Counted from the stretch's first letter, positions 1-5,684 are shown. The stretch: 10,067 nt of DNA from JAQVUB01 sp033809415 (GCA_033809415.1 JAPXLT010000175.1:1-10067), one strand, 5' to 3'. Notes: generated by a model not told the origin, from the letters alone. Translations and numbers: made by a program.

Positions 1-47
1 GAAAAAGTAAAGCCGACCTTGGCACATGGCGATCCGTCCGATCTGTC

Positions 48-91
48 GTCCGTGTAAAGTCCGTGTCCCGTCCGTGTAAAGTCCGTGTGGG
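48..91 (-). repeat. 11-bp tandem array, four units (left copy)
   Basis: Four exact-length units run head to tail on the plus strand: GTCCGTGTAAA, GTCCGTGTCCC, GTCCGTGTAAA and GTCCGTGTGGG. The eight-base core GTCCGTGT is invariant and only the last three bases vary (AAA, CCC, GGG). This is the reverse complement of the unit in the eight-copy array at 5123-5210. There are no spacers, so it is not CRISPR. The unit length is close to one helical turn. Function is unknown. Confidence 0.9.
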
Positions 92-140
92 TTGCGGGCG
101 ATCAGTCCGCGCCAAGCCTTTTCGTATGGTTCGTGGTTTA
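88..140 (-). repeat. Left arm of a 53-bp imperfect inverted repeat
   Basis: This stretch is the reverse complement of 2759-2811 at 48 of 53 positions by hand alignment. The 29 bases at 88-116 match exactly and the rest is the variable TAACCACGAACC-type module. The two arms face each other across recD and the SGNH hydrolase gene. The arm overlaps the last four bases of the 11-bp array. Confidence 0.9.
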
Positions 141-172
141 AAAAAATGCAAAGGTTCAGGTGATGAAATATC

Positions 173-2005
173 ATGGTTGCGGATGATTTGAAGGGCTTGC
201 AGACAGTACTCGAGTTCACGGCCATCGAGCGGGAATTCGGGCGTTTTCTCTGCCGTCTTGCTGGCAGGGAGGCACCTTTACTGCCCGAGCTGGGGGCATT
301 GCTTTTGCGCCAGATCAATGAGGGGCACAGCTGCCTCGATCTGAAACTCTGGCGGGAAAATACCCTGAAAATGCTCGAGCAGGAGAAAATCCGCCTGCGC
401 ATCCTTCGGGAAACGGGCTCGGATGGCACTGCCTTGCGGACGACCTTGCAGGAACTCTCCGCTAATGATCTGGCTGTTCGAGTGTGCAGTCTGGCCCGGG
501 AATTTCCGCAATTGTTTGCGCAGGGACTCGAGCGCAAGACTCCGCTGATCTGGCTGGATGAAGGCAACCGGCTCTATCTGCACCGGTATTATGCCTGCGA
601 ACAGGATATTGCACAATGGATCCGGAAGAGTCTCGAGGCAGAGGAAGACCTGTTCAGTCCTGAGGAAATCCGGGCGGCGCATGATTATTTCCGGAATTCA
701 CAGGATGCCCCGGATTATCAGCAGCTTGCCGTTGCCCTGGCGCTGAAACAGCGCTTTGCCATCATCACCGGAGGTCCGGGCACCGGCAAGACAACGGTGC
801 TGGCGGTCATCCTGGGGCTGCTTTTGCAACGCCATCCGGAATACCGCATTTCGTTGGCGGCACCCACCGGCAAAGCCAAAGCACGCATGCAGGAGGCAAT
901 CAGCAGCGGGGTGTCACAGTTGCATCTGCCGAAAACGGTGACATCCCGCCTGCTCGAGTTGCAAGCGCAGACGGTGGATTCGCTGATTGGGCATCATCCC
1001 GAGGCAGTGCGTCCTTGGTATAATCGTGAGCATTCTCTGCCGGCTGATTTTGTCGTCATTGACGAAGCTTCGATGCTTTCCCTGCCGGCAATGGGCATGC
1101 TGATTGATGCCTTGAAGCCCGGTGCCAGGCTGTTGTTGCTGGGAGATCGCAATCAGCTTTCCAGTGTCGAGATCGGCAGCGTCTTTGCCGATATCTGCAA
1201 CAGCCCCGTAGTGCGGAATTCAATTGCGACATTGCATAAGAACCGGCGCACTGAGAACAATGCGACGCTGATTCAGGTTGCCGAACGCATCGTTTCACCG
1301 GGTGCGAATCAGAGCCTGCTTGCTGACGAGATGTATTCATTGCAGGCTCTGCCGGGGCAGGATGGTGCCGAGTTCAGGGTCAGCCTCTTGCCGGCACGTA
1401 ACCAACTCACCGCTGCACTCGAGGAGCTATTCAGTGCTTGGGAACTGGATGGCTGGTCAAAACTTTCCGATCCGGTCGCCTTTTTTCAGCTGGCCAATTC
1501 CTTTAAGATTCTGGCCAGCAACCGGGACGGCGAATATGGCGTGATCAATCTGAACCGGCTCTCGGCCCAAATCCTGGGGATTCCCTTGTATGCGGACGGC
1601 ACCCCATTGATGATCCTGGAAAATGACCGTGCCACCGGCCTCAACAATGGCGATATCGGCATTGTCATTGATAGGCAGGTGTTTTTCCAGAATCCTGAAA
1701 AGGCATCCGGCAGTGATGCCCCGGAATTTCTCGTTTTTGGTCTGGCGGCATTGCCGCCGCATGAGCCGGTCTATGCGATGACCATCCACAAATCCCAAGG
1801 TTCCGGTTATGCCAAGGTGCTGATGGTTCTGCCTGAAACCGACAATCTCGTGCTCAGCCGCGAACTCATCTATACCGGACTTACCCGAACCGAACTCAAA
1901 TTCCAAATGTGGGCAAACCCGAATATCCTCAAAGCCGCACTCGAACGACCAACACAACGTATCTCCGGACTCACCCGAGCACTGCAAACGCAACATTCTT
2001 TTTAA
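173..2005 (+). CDS. recD: RecD, exodeoxyribonuclease V alpha subunit (SF1B DNA helicase)
   Basis: A 610-residue protein, almost the length of E. coli RecD (608). RecD is the fast 5'-to-3' helicase motor of the RecBCD double-strand-break repair nuclease and acts on DNA in the cytoplasm. Visible motifs: an N-terminal RecD-type domain (about 1-180); Walker A GGPGTGKTT at 200-208; Walker B VVIDEAS with D297 and E298; motif III GDRNQLSSVEIGS from 324; and the C-terminal TIHKSQGSG (537-545) and YTGLTRTE (567-574) that complete the ATPase site. The ATG at 173 follows AGGTGA with a 9-nt gap; the upstream in-frame ATG at 146 runs into a stop at 161. The stop codon lies inside a dispersed repeat module. 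The length and the lack of a long N-terminal extension favour RecD over RecD2. No recB or recC is visible in the window; they may lie outside it. No motif looks damaged. Confidence 0.95.
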   Translation: MVADDLKGLQTVLEFTAIEREFGRFLCRLAGREAPLLPELGALLLRQINEGHSCLDLKLWRENTLKMLEQEKIRLRILRETGSDGTALRTTLQELSANDLAVRVCSLAREFPQLFAQGLERKTPLIWLDEGNRLYLHRYYACEQDIAQWIRKSLEAEEDLFSPEEIRAAHDYFRNSQDAPDYQQLAVALALKQRFAIITGGPGTGKTTVLAVILGLLLQRHPEYRISLAAPTGKAKARMQEAISSGVSQLHLPKTVTSRLLELQAQTVDSLIGHHPEAVRPWYNREHSLPADFVVIDEASMLSLPAMGMLIDALKPGARLLLLGDRNQLSSVEIGSVFADICNSPVVRNSIATLHKNRRTENNATLIQVAERIVSPGANQSLLADEMYSLQALPGQDGAEFRVSLLPARNQLTAALEELFSAWELDGWSKLSDPVAFFQLANSFKILASNRDGEYGVINLNRLSAQILGIPLYADGTPLMILENDRATGLNNGDIGIVIDRQVFFQNPEKASGSDAPEFLVFGLAALPPHEPVYAMTIHKSQGSGYAKVLMVLPETDNLVLSRELIYTGLTRTELKFQMWANPNILKAALERPTQRISGLTRALQTQHSF

Positions 2006-2048
2006 CCACGAACTACACGAAAAGGCACGAAAATTCAGGAGGAATAAA
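1999..2048 (+). repeat. TTAACCACGAAC linker module joining recD to the SGNH gene, with RBS
   Basis: A T-run (1999-2003) leads into TAACCACGAACTACACGAAA, then GGCACGAAAATTCAGGAGG. The TAA at 2003-2005 is the recD stop codon. AGGAGG at 2037-2042 is a strong Shine-Dalgarno site 6 nt before the ATG at 2049. The module therefore fills the whole 43-nt gap between the genes. A related module fills the 42-nt gap between the two minus-strand genes (3952-4001); both contain CACGAAAATTYAGG shortly before the next start. The layout suggests co-transcription of the two genes. Confidence 0.85.
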
Positions 2049-2762
2049 ATGCTCGAACGTTTTCATCAGAGAATCAGAGAAAAAGCGGAAAATATTGGTA
2101 CCGCTCCGGTATTGATCATTCCCTTTGGTGACAGTGTCACTCAGGGGTGTATGGAGGCAAACGTCATTGATCATGCCGGCGTTTACCATAATCAGCTTAA
2201 GCTTAAACTCGAGGCGGAATACCCGCAGACGACGTTCAGCGTAATCAATGCCGGTGTCAGCGGAGCGTCGGCGGAATCCAGCATGGTGCGCCTGGAACGC
2301 GATGTCATCCGCCATGATCCCGATCTGGTGCTGCTGGGATTCTGCCTCAATGACGCATGTGCCGGTATCGAGAAATTGGATCGCTTCGAGCAGAATATTC
2401 GCCGGATCGTCCGGGAAATCCGGGAAAGCACTTCTGCGGACATTATTTTGCTGACCCCGAATTTCATGGCGTCGTTCGAGACGCACCGGATTGCCGAGGT
2501 GCATAAGCCCTATGCGCCCACGATTATCGCCTGCCAGAACCAAGGTGTCCTGAAGGTATACGTTGAACGCCTGCGTGAACTGGCCCTCGAATTGGACATG
2601 CCGTTGGCCGATGTATATGCCGAATGGGAAAAACTTCACTCGGAAGGCGTCGATACGACTGCACTTCTGAGCAATGGCCTGAATCATCCGGACTCCGAGC
2701 GGCAAATGCTAATTGCCGAAACGATTATGACCCTGATCACACAGGCACGCCCCAGTCTTTAA
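2049..2762 (+). CDS. SGNH/GDSL-family hydrolase (esterase or deacetylase-like)
   Basis: A 237-residue protein with the blocks of the SGNH hydrolase fold. Block I is PFGDSVTQG with nucleophile Ser29; block II is GVSGASAES (69-77); block III is GFCLND with Asn101; block V is NHP with catalytic His213. Family members remove acyl groups from carbohydrates or lipids. No signal peptide is seen, so it is probably cytoplasmic and might act on imported acylated sugars; that is inference. The position that usually holds the catalytic Asp, a few residues before the His, reads NGLNHP, so Asn209 replaces it and the triad may be reduced to a Ser-His pair. Start: ATG at 2049 with AGGAGG 6 nt upstream. It follows recD through a repeat linker, and its own stop codon also lies in a copy of that repeat. 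Substrate is unknown. Confidence 0.88.
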   Translation: MLERFHQRIREKAENIGTAPVLIIPFGDSVTQGCMEANVIDHAGVYHNQLKLKLEAEYPQTTFSVINAGVSGASAESSMVRLERDVIRHDPDLVLLGFCLNDACAGIEKLDRFEQNIRRIVREIRESTSADIILLTPNFMASFETHRIAEVHKPYAPTIIACQNQGVLKVYVERLRELALELDMPLADVYAEWEKLHSEGVDTTALLSNGLNHPDSERQMLIAETIMTLITQARPSL

Positions 2763-2811
2763 CCACGAACCACACGAACAACCTTGGCGCGGACTGATCG
2801 CCCGCAACCCA
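2759..2811 (+). repeat. Right arm of the 53-bp imperfect inverted repeat
   Basis: This starts with TTAACCACGAACC, whose TAA (2760-2762) is the stop codon of the SGNH gene. It continues with ACACGAACAAC and the 29-base piece at 2783-2811. It matches the reverse complement of 88-140 at 48 of 53 positions, exactly over the last 29. No target-site duplication was found by eye around the arms. Confidence 0.9.
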
Positions 2812-2981
2812 TTTTTTGTCCACGGAAAGCACGGAAAACTCGGAAAATTTTGTAGGATCGCTGCTTTGACGGATGGAATGGCACGCGAATTTATGATCTG
2901 GTCTATTGGTTTCTCCGACGGATCGGTCAGATCAGCCGGATCGGCATAATGTTTTGCGCCGTAGGTGCTTAACCATGCTTA

Positions 2982-3041
2982 ACCCCTGGCTTTAGCCTGG
3001 GGTGAGGAACCCATCCAACGGCAGTGCCTTGTAAAGGCACT
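2982..3041. repeat. Pair of GC-rich hairpins
   Basis: Hairpin 1 pairs ACCCCTGGC (2982-2990) with GCCTGGGGT (2995-3003) across a TTTA loop, with one T-T mismatch. Hairpin 2 pairs AGTGCCTT (3023-3030) with AAGGCACT (3034-3041) perfectly across a GTA loop. Neither is followed by a T-run, so they are not classical intrinsic terminators. They hold the same place in the composite element as the hairpins at 5244-5323. Confidence 0.75.
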
Positions 3042-3099
3042 ACAATCATTAGAGTTAGCTTAACAAGTGATTGTATACCAATGACTTGAAGATTAGTTT

Positions 3100-3133
3100 C
3101 CCAAAAATCTTTCCCAAAAAAGAAGATTTTGGG
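3100..3133 (-). terminator. Possible 3' stem-loop of the minus-strand operon
   Basis: CCC plus AAAATCTT pairs with AAGATTTT plus GGG, an 11-bp stem with one bulged A. It begins about 20 nt past the isomerase stop codon on the minus strand. The stem is AT-rich and the T-run lies in the loop, not after it. It could act as a transcript end or a stability element, but it does not meet the usual pattern of an intrinsic terminator. Confidence 0.3.
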
Positions 3134-3141
3134 CGATAGTA
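3102..3141. repeat. 40-bp stem-loop module, copy 1
   Basis: It shares AAAATCTTTC, AAAGAAGATT and GATAGTA, in the same order and spacing, with 5401-5440. By hand about 35 of 40 positions agree with two single-base gaps. The AATCTT and AAGATT parts pair in both copies. Confidence 0.8.
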
Positions 3142-3153
3142 GTACAAAAAATT

Positions 3154-3951
3154 TTAAGGGCTGCTTCCGTCAAGGATATTTTCGACTCGATTACTGATCT
3201 TTTTAATCAAATCCACAGATATTGGCTGTTCGAGATGCAGTTCGAGGTTGCAAGGACCTTGATATCCGTTCTTGCGCAGGGCATCCATGGTCGTTTTTAA
3301 ATCGATGATCCCATCGCCGGGGATGAGATGTTCTTCACGAATCCCGTGATTGTCCGACACATGAATATTGGCAATCAATCCTTTGCAGTTCTCGCAAACC
3401 TGCTGCAAGTCTTCGCGCAAGTTCGAATGATTGATGTCAATGGTTATTTGCAGATTTTCATGCTGGAAGGAACGCACGAAAGAGGCAACTTCCAAGGAGT
3501 CAGGATATCGCTCATTTTCCGGCTTGTGAGGAACTGTTTCAAGGGTCAGTATCAAGCCAATCTCAGAATTTGCCTCGAGAAGCAGTTCGAGTGCGGTACG
3601 GAATCTTTTTCCATATTCAGGATCATGGAAACGATGCAAATAGTGAATGACATAAGGGCAGGGGGCAAAGGGTTTGCAGGCTTGAATGCGCTGTATTTCA
3701 TTGTCGATGGCCTGCCGAAAAGCGTGTTTGTCCTGGGAAACGGCTCCAGAACCTAAAGTGCCATGAACCGCCCAGACCCGCAAAGACTTTTGCTTTAGAA
3801 AATTGATCCGCTCCTCGGTGATTTTTTGCTTCCGAGACCATTCGATGATCCTTACGTCTGCCTGTTGCAATATGTCTATTCCCTCGAAAAAATCCATGCC
3901 GCCTGCATCATATCCGAAAAACGTCGTACTGTAACAAAGATCATTTTGCAT
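3154..3951 (-). CDS. Sugar phosphate isomerase/epimerase-like TIM-barrel protein
   Basis: A 265-residue protein of the xylose-isomerase-like TIM-barrel family (AP endonuclease 2 fold), whose members interconvert sugars or inositols using a divalent metal. Expected metal and catalytic residues are visible: Glu138 (LTLETVP), Asp172 and His175 (IDINHSN), His197 and Asp200 (IHVSDNHG), and Glu237 (NLELHLE). EHLIPGDGIIDL (207-218) is the loop common in this family. An early Glu37 (IIEWS) and His63 and His103 on inner strands also fit. No signal peptide, so cytoplasmic. It is the second gene on the minus strand, 42 nt after the phosphoesterase, and follows a weak AGGG ribosome-binding site, so translation may depend partly on the upstream gene. 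The exact substrate cannot be told; related names range from hydroxypyruvate isomerase to inosose dehydratase-like. Confidence 0.88.
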   Translation of the reverse strand: MQNDLCYSTTFFGYDAGGMDFFEGIDILQQADVRIIEWSRKQKITEERINFLKQKSLRVWAVHGTLGSGAVSQDKHAFRQAIDNEIQRIQACKPFAPCPYVIHYLHRFHDPEYGKRFRTALELLLEANSEIGLILTLETVPHKPENERYPDSLEVASFVRSFQHENLQITIDINHSNLREDLQQVCENCKGLIANIHVSDNHGIREEHLIPGDGIIDLKTTMDALRKNGYQGPCNLELHLEQPISVDLIKKISNRVENILDGSSP

Positions 3952-4001
3952 TTTGTTCCCTAAATTTTCGTGTCTTTTCGTGTCTTTTCGTTGTTAAAAA
4001 A
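3952..4001 (-). repeat. TTAACAACGAAAAG linker module joining the phosphoesterase to the isomerase
   Basis: On the minus strand a T-run leads into TAACAACGAAAAG, then ACACGAAAAG and ACACGAAAATTTAGGG, ending 6 nt before the ATG at 3951. The TAA (3996-3994) is the phosphoesterase stop codon. The layout of stop, CACGAAAA repeats, CACGAAAATTYAGG and start matches the linker at 1999-2048. The 42-nt spacing is one base shorter than in that copy. Confidence 0.85.
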
Positions 4002-5091
4002 TGGTTTTGTGGATAATGAAACTTCGGCTGGCGGCGTCTTTTCCCTGCCGGTAACTCGTTTCCCATTGTTTTTCCTGGAATAATTCGGCGGCCAGCTGTG
4101 ATTCATGGCGTGATTGCTGGCGCAGGATTTCGCTTTTGATCGGAATTGCCCGGTGATACAGCCCATTATCGTATTCTTCAACCAAATACCAGCAACATAG
4201 ATACTGGCTGATCTGAGGGACATTGATTTGGCAGACTCCGGATGTTTGAAGGCGGGTGGGGATATTTTGATGTCCGGCATAGATCAGCAAGCTTTTCTTC
4301 TGCCCTAATTCCAGCAGCAAGGCTCGATATTCATCACTGTTGCTGATCTCCGCCGCTTTTTGTCCACGGCAAAGCTCAGGATTTGGCAGGAGATGGACAT
4401 GGGTCAGGATGATTGGCCGCAATGAAAGCGACAGCGATTCCCGGAGACGGGCGGCATCTGCGGCTGTCAACTGCTTCGAGCTTGTGTCAATCGCCATGAT
4501 CCTATACGGATGATGAACCAGCTCCGTGCAGAGCAGGTCCCCCAAGTACTGATCCCAGAGACGCCCCCCTTCCCCATGCACATCATGATCCCCACGGGCA
4601 CAGAGGACGGGCATCTGGAGGTTCTTCAGGATATCGCGGGCTATCTTGAATTCCTCCTCGATAGCCGAATTCGTCAAATCCCCGGCGATAAGGCAGAAAT
4701 CAACTTCGAGGGCATTGACGTGTTCAACGACCTCACGCAAAATGATTGCGGATTCCTGGAATAATCTCCCCTTTCGGTTGGGGGCAGTGGTGGAAAGGTG
4801 TGGATCGGCCAACACAGCATAGCGGCAGGAACATGCACCCGACGGCATGGGCAGGCTGCGGAAAGAAAACTGATGGCTGCCTTCTGCCAGAAAGACTTCA
4901 ATTGTGTAGTCGGAATCCGGCGTCAAGTCCTGGATAAGAATCCGCCCATTGCACGAGGCTTCCTGTGTGACGAATTGCCGGGGCATCGAGCCGCCGCTTA
5001 ATTCGGCTTTCACAAAAGACATCTTTTCCTGCGCAAAGGCAATTTCAACCTCCTGCCAACTGTAGGAGATGATTTCAGCAAAACTTCCCAT
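3994..5091 (-). CDS. Calcineurin-like metallophosphoesterase
   Basis: A 365-residue protein. Residues about 1-85 look like a small beta-sandwich (fibronectin III or purple-acid-phosphatase N-terminal type; note LIQDLTPDSDYTIEVFLAEG). From 90 comes a two-metal phosphoesterase domain: ADPH (D96, H98), GDLT (D138), GDHD (D168, H169; the usual motif is GNH[DE]), THVH (H231, H233) and GHQN (273-276; the usual motif is GHxH). Two key positions thus differ from consensus: Asn to Asp in the GNH motif and His to Asn in the last motif. It may have altered metal binding or activity. No signal peptide, so cytoplasmic. The ATG at 5091 has a strong AAGGAGGTG site (5104-5096) 4 nt upstream. It is the first gene of the minus-strand pair. 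Substrate is unknown; phosphomonoesters, diesters or nucleotides are all possible. Confidence 0.87.
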   Translation of the reverse strand: MGSFAEIISYSWQEVEIAFAQEKMSFVKAELSGGSMPRQFVTQEASCNGRILIQDLTPDSDYTIEVFLAEGSHQFSFRSLPMPSGACSCRYAVLADPHLSTTAPNRKGRLFQESAIILREVVEHVNALEVDFCLIAGDLTNSAIEEEFKIARDILKNLQMPVLCARGDHDVHGEGGRLWDQYLGDLLCTELVHHPYRIMAIDTSSKQLTAADAARLRESLSLSLRPIILTHVHLLPNPELCRGQKAAEISNSDEYRALLLELGQKKSLLIYAGHQNIPTRLQTSGVCQINVPQISQYLCCWYLVEEYDNGLYHRAIPIKSEILRQQSRHESQLAAELFQEKQWETSYRQGKDAASRSFIIHKTIF

Positions 5092-5108
5092 AGAACACCT
5101 CCTTTTCT

Positions 5109-5122
5109 AACAACGAAAAAAC
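5109..5122 (+). repeat. Short TAACAACGAAAA module before the phosphoesterase start
   Basis: TAACAACGAAAA on the plus strand is the same core that carries the phosphoesterase stop codon on the minus strand at the other end of that gene. It lies just outside the Shine-Dalgarno site of the gene, with its TAAC end toward the gene, as the copy near 140 lies toward recD. The 11-bp array follows directly. Confidence 0.7.
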
Positions 5123-5210
5123 TTTACACGGACTTTACACGGACTTTACACGGACTTTACACGGACGGGACACGGACTTTACACGGACTTTACACGGACG
5201 GGACACGGAC
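5123..5210 (+). repeat. 11-bp tandem array, eight units (right copy)
   Basis: Eight units with invariant ACACGGAC and a variable leading triplet: four TTTACACGGAC, one GGGACACGGAC, two TTTACACGGAC and one GGGACACGGAC. All units are exactly 11 bp with no spacers. This is the reverse complement of the four-unit array at 48-91. After it comes AGATGATCGGTCGGA, which resembles the sequence after the left array. It sits where the promoter of the phosphoesterase operon would be expected. Confidence 0.92.
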
Positions 5211-5243
5211 AGATGATCGGTCGGACCAGCGGTGTTGAAATCA

Positions 5244-5331
5244 GCCCTGAAGGGGCGTGACATACCAGCCCAGGGCAACGCCCTGGGTCAGGGATCACAC
5301 CATCGGCAAAGCCCTGTAAGGGCGTGACATA
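5244..5331 (+). repeat. Hairpin cluster with duplicated GGGCGTGACATA
   Basis: A 21-bp direct repeat (5244-5264 and 5311-5331) matches at 19 of 21 positions and reads GCCCTG, two or three variable bases, then GGGCGTGACATA. Each copy begins with a short stem. Between them CCCAGGGC (5269-5276) pairs perfectly with GCCCTGGG (5280-5287) around AAC. No T-run follows. It holds the place in the composite element that the hairpins at 2982-3041 hold in the other copy. Confidence 0.8.
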
Positions 5332-5448
5332 ATCCCTGCCCAAAAAATTTCTTGAAAATGAGAAAGAGTTTCAAGGTCAGAAACTTGCGCATCCGTTTTT
5401 GAAAATCTTTCACAAATAAAGAAGATTCTGAGTGATAGTACGAACCCC
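5332..5448. repeat. 40-bp stem-loop module copy 2 and a second stem
   Basis: CTTGAAA (5351-5357) and TTTCAAG (5369-5375) form a perfect 7-bp stem with an 11-nt loop. Positions 5401-5440 are the second copy of the module at 3102-3141 and keep AATCTT pairing with AAGATT. No gene is supported here; the minus-strand frames across this stretch are low-complexity readings of the heptamer array next to it. Confidence 0.7.
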
Positions 5449-5511
5449 TGCACCCTGCCCCCTGCACCCTGCCCTCTGCACCCTGCCCCCTGCCCCCTGC
5501 CCCCTGCACCA
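5449..5511 (-). repeat. C-rich heptamer array, nine units
   Basis: Nine 7-bp units in register: TGCACCC, TGCCCCC, TGCACCC, TGCCCTC, TGCACCC, three TGCCCCC, and a degenerate last TGCACCA. The minus strand therefore reads GGGTGCA/GGGGGCA, with enough runs of three or more G and short loops to form a G-quadruplex. The same heptamers, in the opposite orientation, begin the array at 9995. It resembles in kind the short tandem heptamers known from filamentous cyanobacteria, but the unit differs. Confidence 0.93.
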
Positions 5512-5684
5512 GTAATATACTTCGCAAAAAAATACTGCGTTGCTTGATTCTTGTGAGAAACGAATATTTGTTTTTTCTCTGATTTTGGCTTAATCAAATG
5601 CTAATATTCCTCCCTGATATTAATTGGCATGACAAATAAGTGTCCGGTTTTCTGCCGGGCGCGAGACAAAAGAGGAGAAAAAAG
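5512..5684 (+). promoter_or_regulatory. AT-rich leader and probable promoter region of the pseudopilin operon
   Basis: This is the only non-repetitive intergenic stretch of note and lies directly before the pseudopilin gene. It is clearly AT-rich. One possible sigma-70-like pair is TTGTTT near 5567 and TAATCA near 5590 with a 17-bp spacer, but other choices exist and none is strong. The ribosome-binding site AGGAG lies at 5672-5676, inside AGAGGAGAAAAAAG. A small stem CCGG-CCGG sits at about 5644-5658. Confidence 0.35.

Larger units (their letters stand above)
1..172. other. Gene-free composite repeat region upstream of recD
   Basis: No convincing reading frame lies here. Read on the minus strand, the order of modules is: a TAAACCACGAACC-type module (about 116-140), a GC-rich 24-bp piece (about 92-115), an 11-bp tandem array (48-91) and a GATCGGACGGATCG-type stretch (about 28-44). 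The same order recurs from 2759 and, in part, from 5109. The region carries the ribosome-binding site of recD (AGGTGA at 158-163). I see no clear promoter; transcription may start to the left of the window or within the repeats. Confidence 0.7.
2812..3153. other. Gene-free composite repeat between convergent genes
   Basis: No supportable gene lies here. In order it holds: a CACGGAAAGCACGGAAAACT-type degenerate stretch (about 2820-2845); an unrecognised 65-bp stretch; a GATCGG-rich stretch (about 2915-2946, containing GACGGATCGG and GCCGGATCGG); two hairpins (2982-3003 and 3023-3041); an AT-rich stretch; and a 40-bp stem-loop module (3102-3141) shared with 5401-5440. The SGNH gene and the isomerase gene converge on it, so transcript ends of both operons should fall here. 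Confidence 0.7.

Noticed and set aside
1457..1996. Minus-strand open frame of 179 codons inside recD
   Set aside because: It is the shadow of an intact, motif-complete recD and has no ribosome-binding site or recognisable motif.
2013..2705. Minus-strand open frame of 230 codons over the SGNH gene
   Set aside because: It is antisense to a gene with all SGNH blocks, has unconvincing protein sequence, and runs into the repeat linker.
88..2811. Insertion sequence or transposon
   Set aside because: There are inverted arms, but no transposase, no visible target duplication, and the arms are part of a wider repeat family in the window.
2982..3041. Intrinsic terminators or a riboswitch
   Set aside because: The stems have no following T-run, and no known riboswitch core is recognisable; the hairpins fit a repeat family better.
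5123..5210. Possible CRISPR array
   Set aside because: Units are 11 bp, directly adjacent and without unique spacers; no cas gene is near. It is a plain tandem repeat.
5288..5597. Minus-strand open frames rich in Gly, Gln, Arg and Ala
   Set aside because: The composition comes from reading the heptamer array; the frames have no start signal or recognisable domain.
5640..5684. GTG start at 5640 for the pseudopilin
   Set aside because: It lacks a ribosome-binding site, adds an atypical leader, and the ATG at 5685 is well placed after AGGAG.
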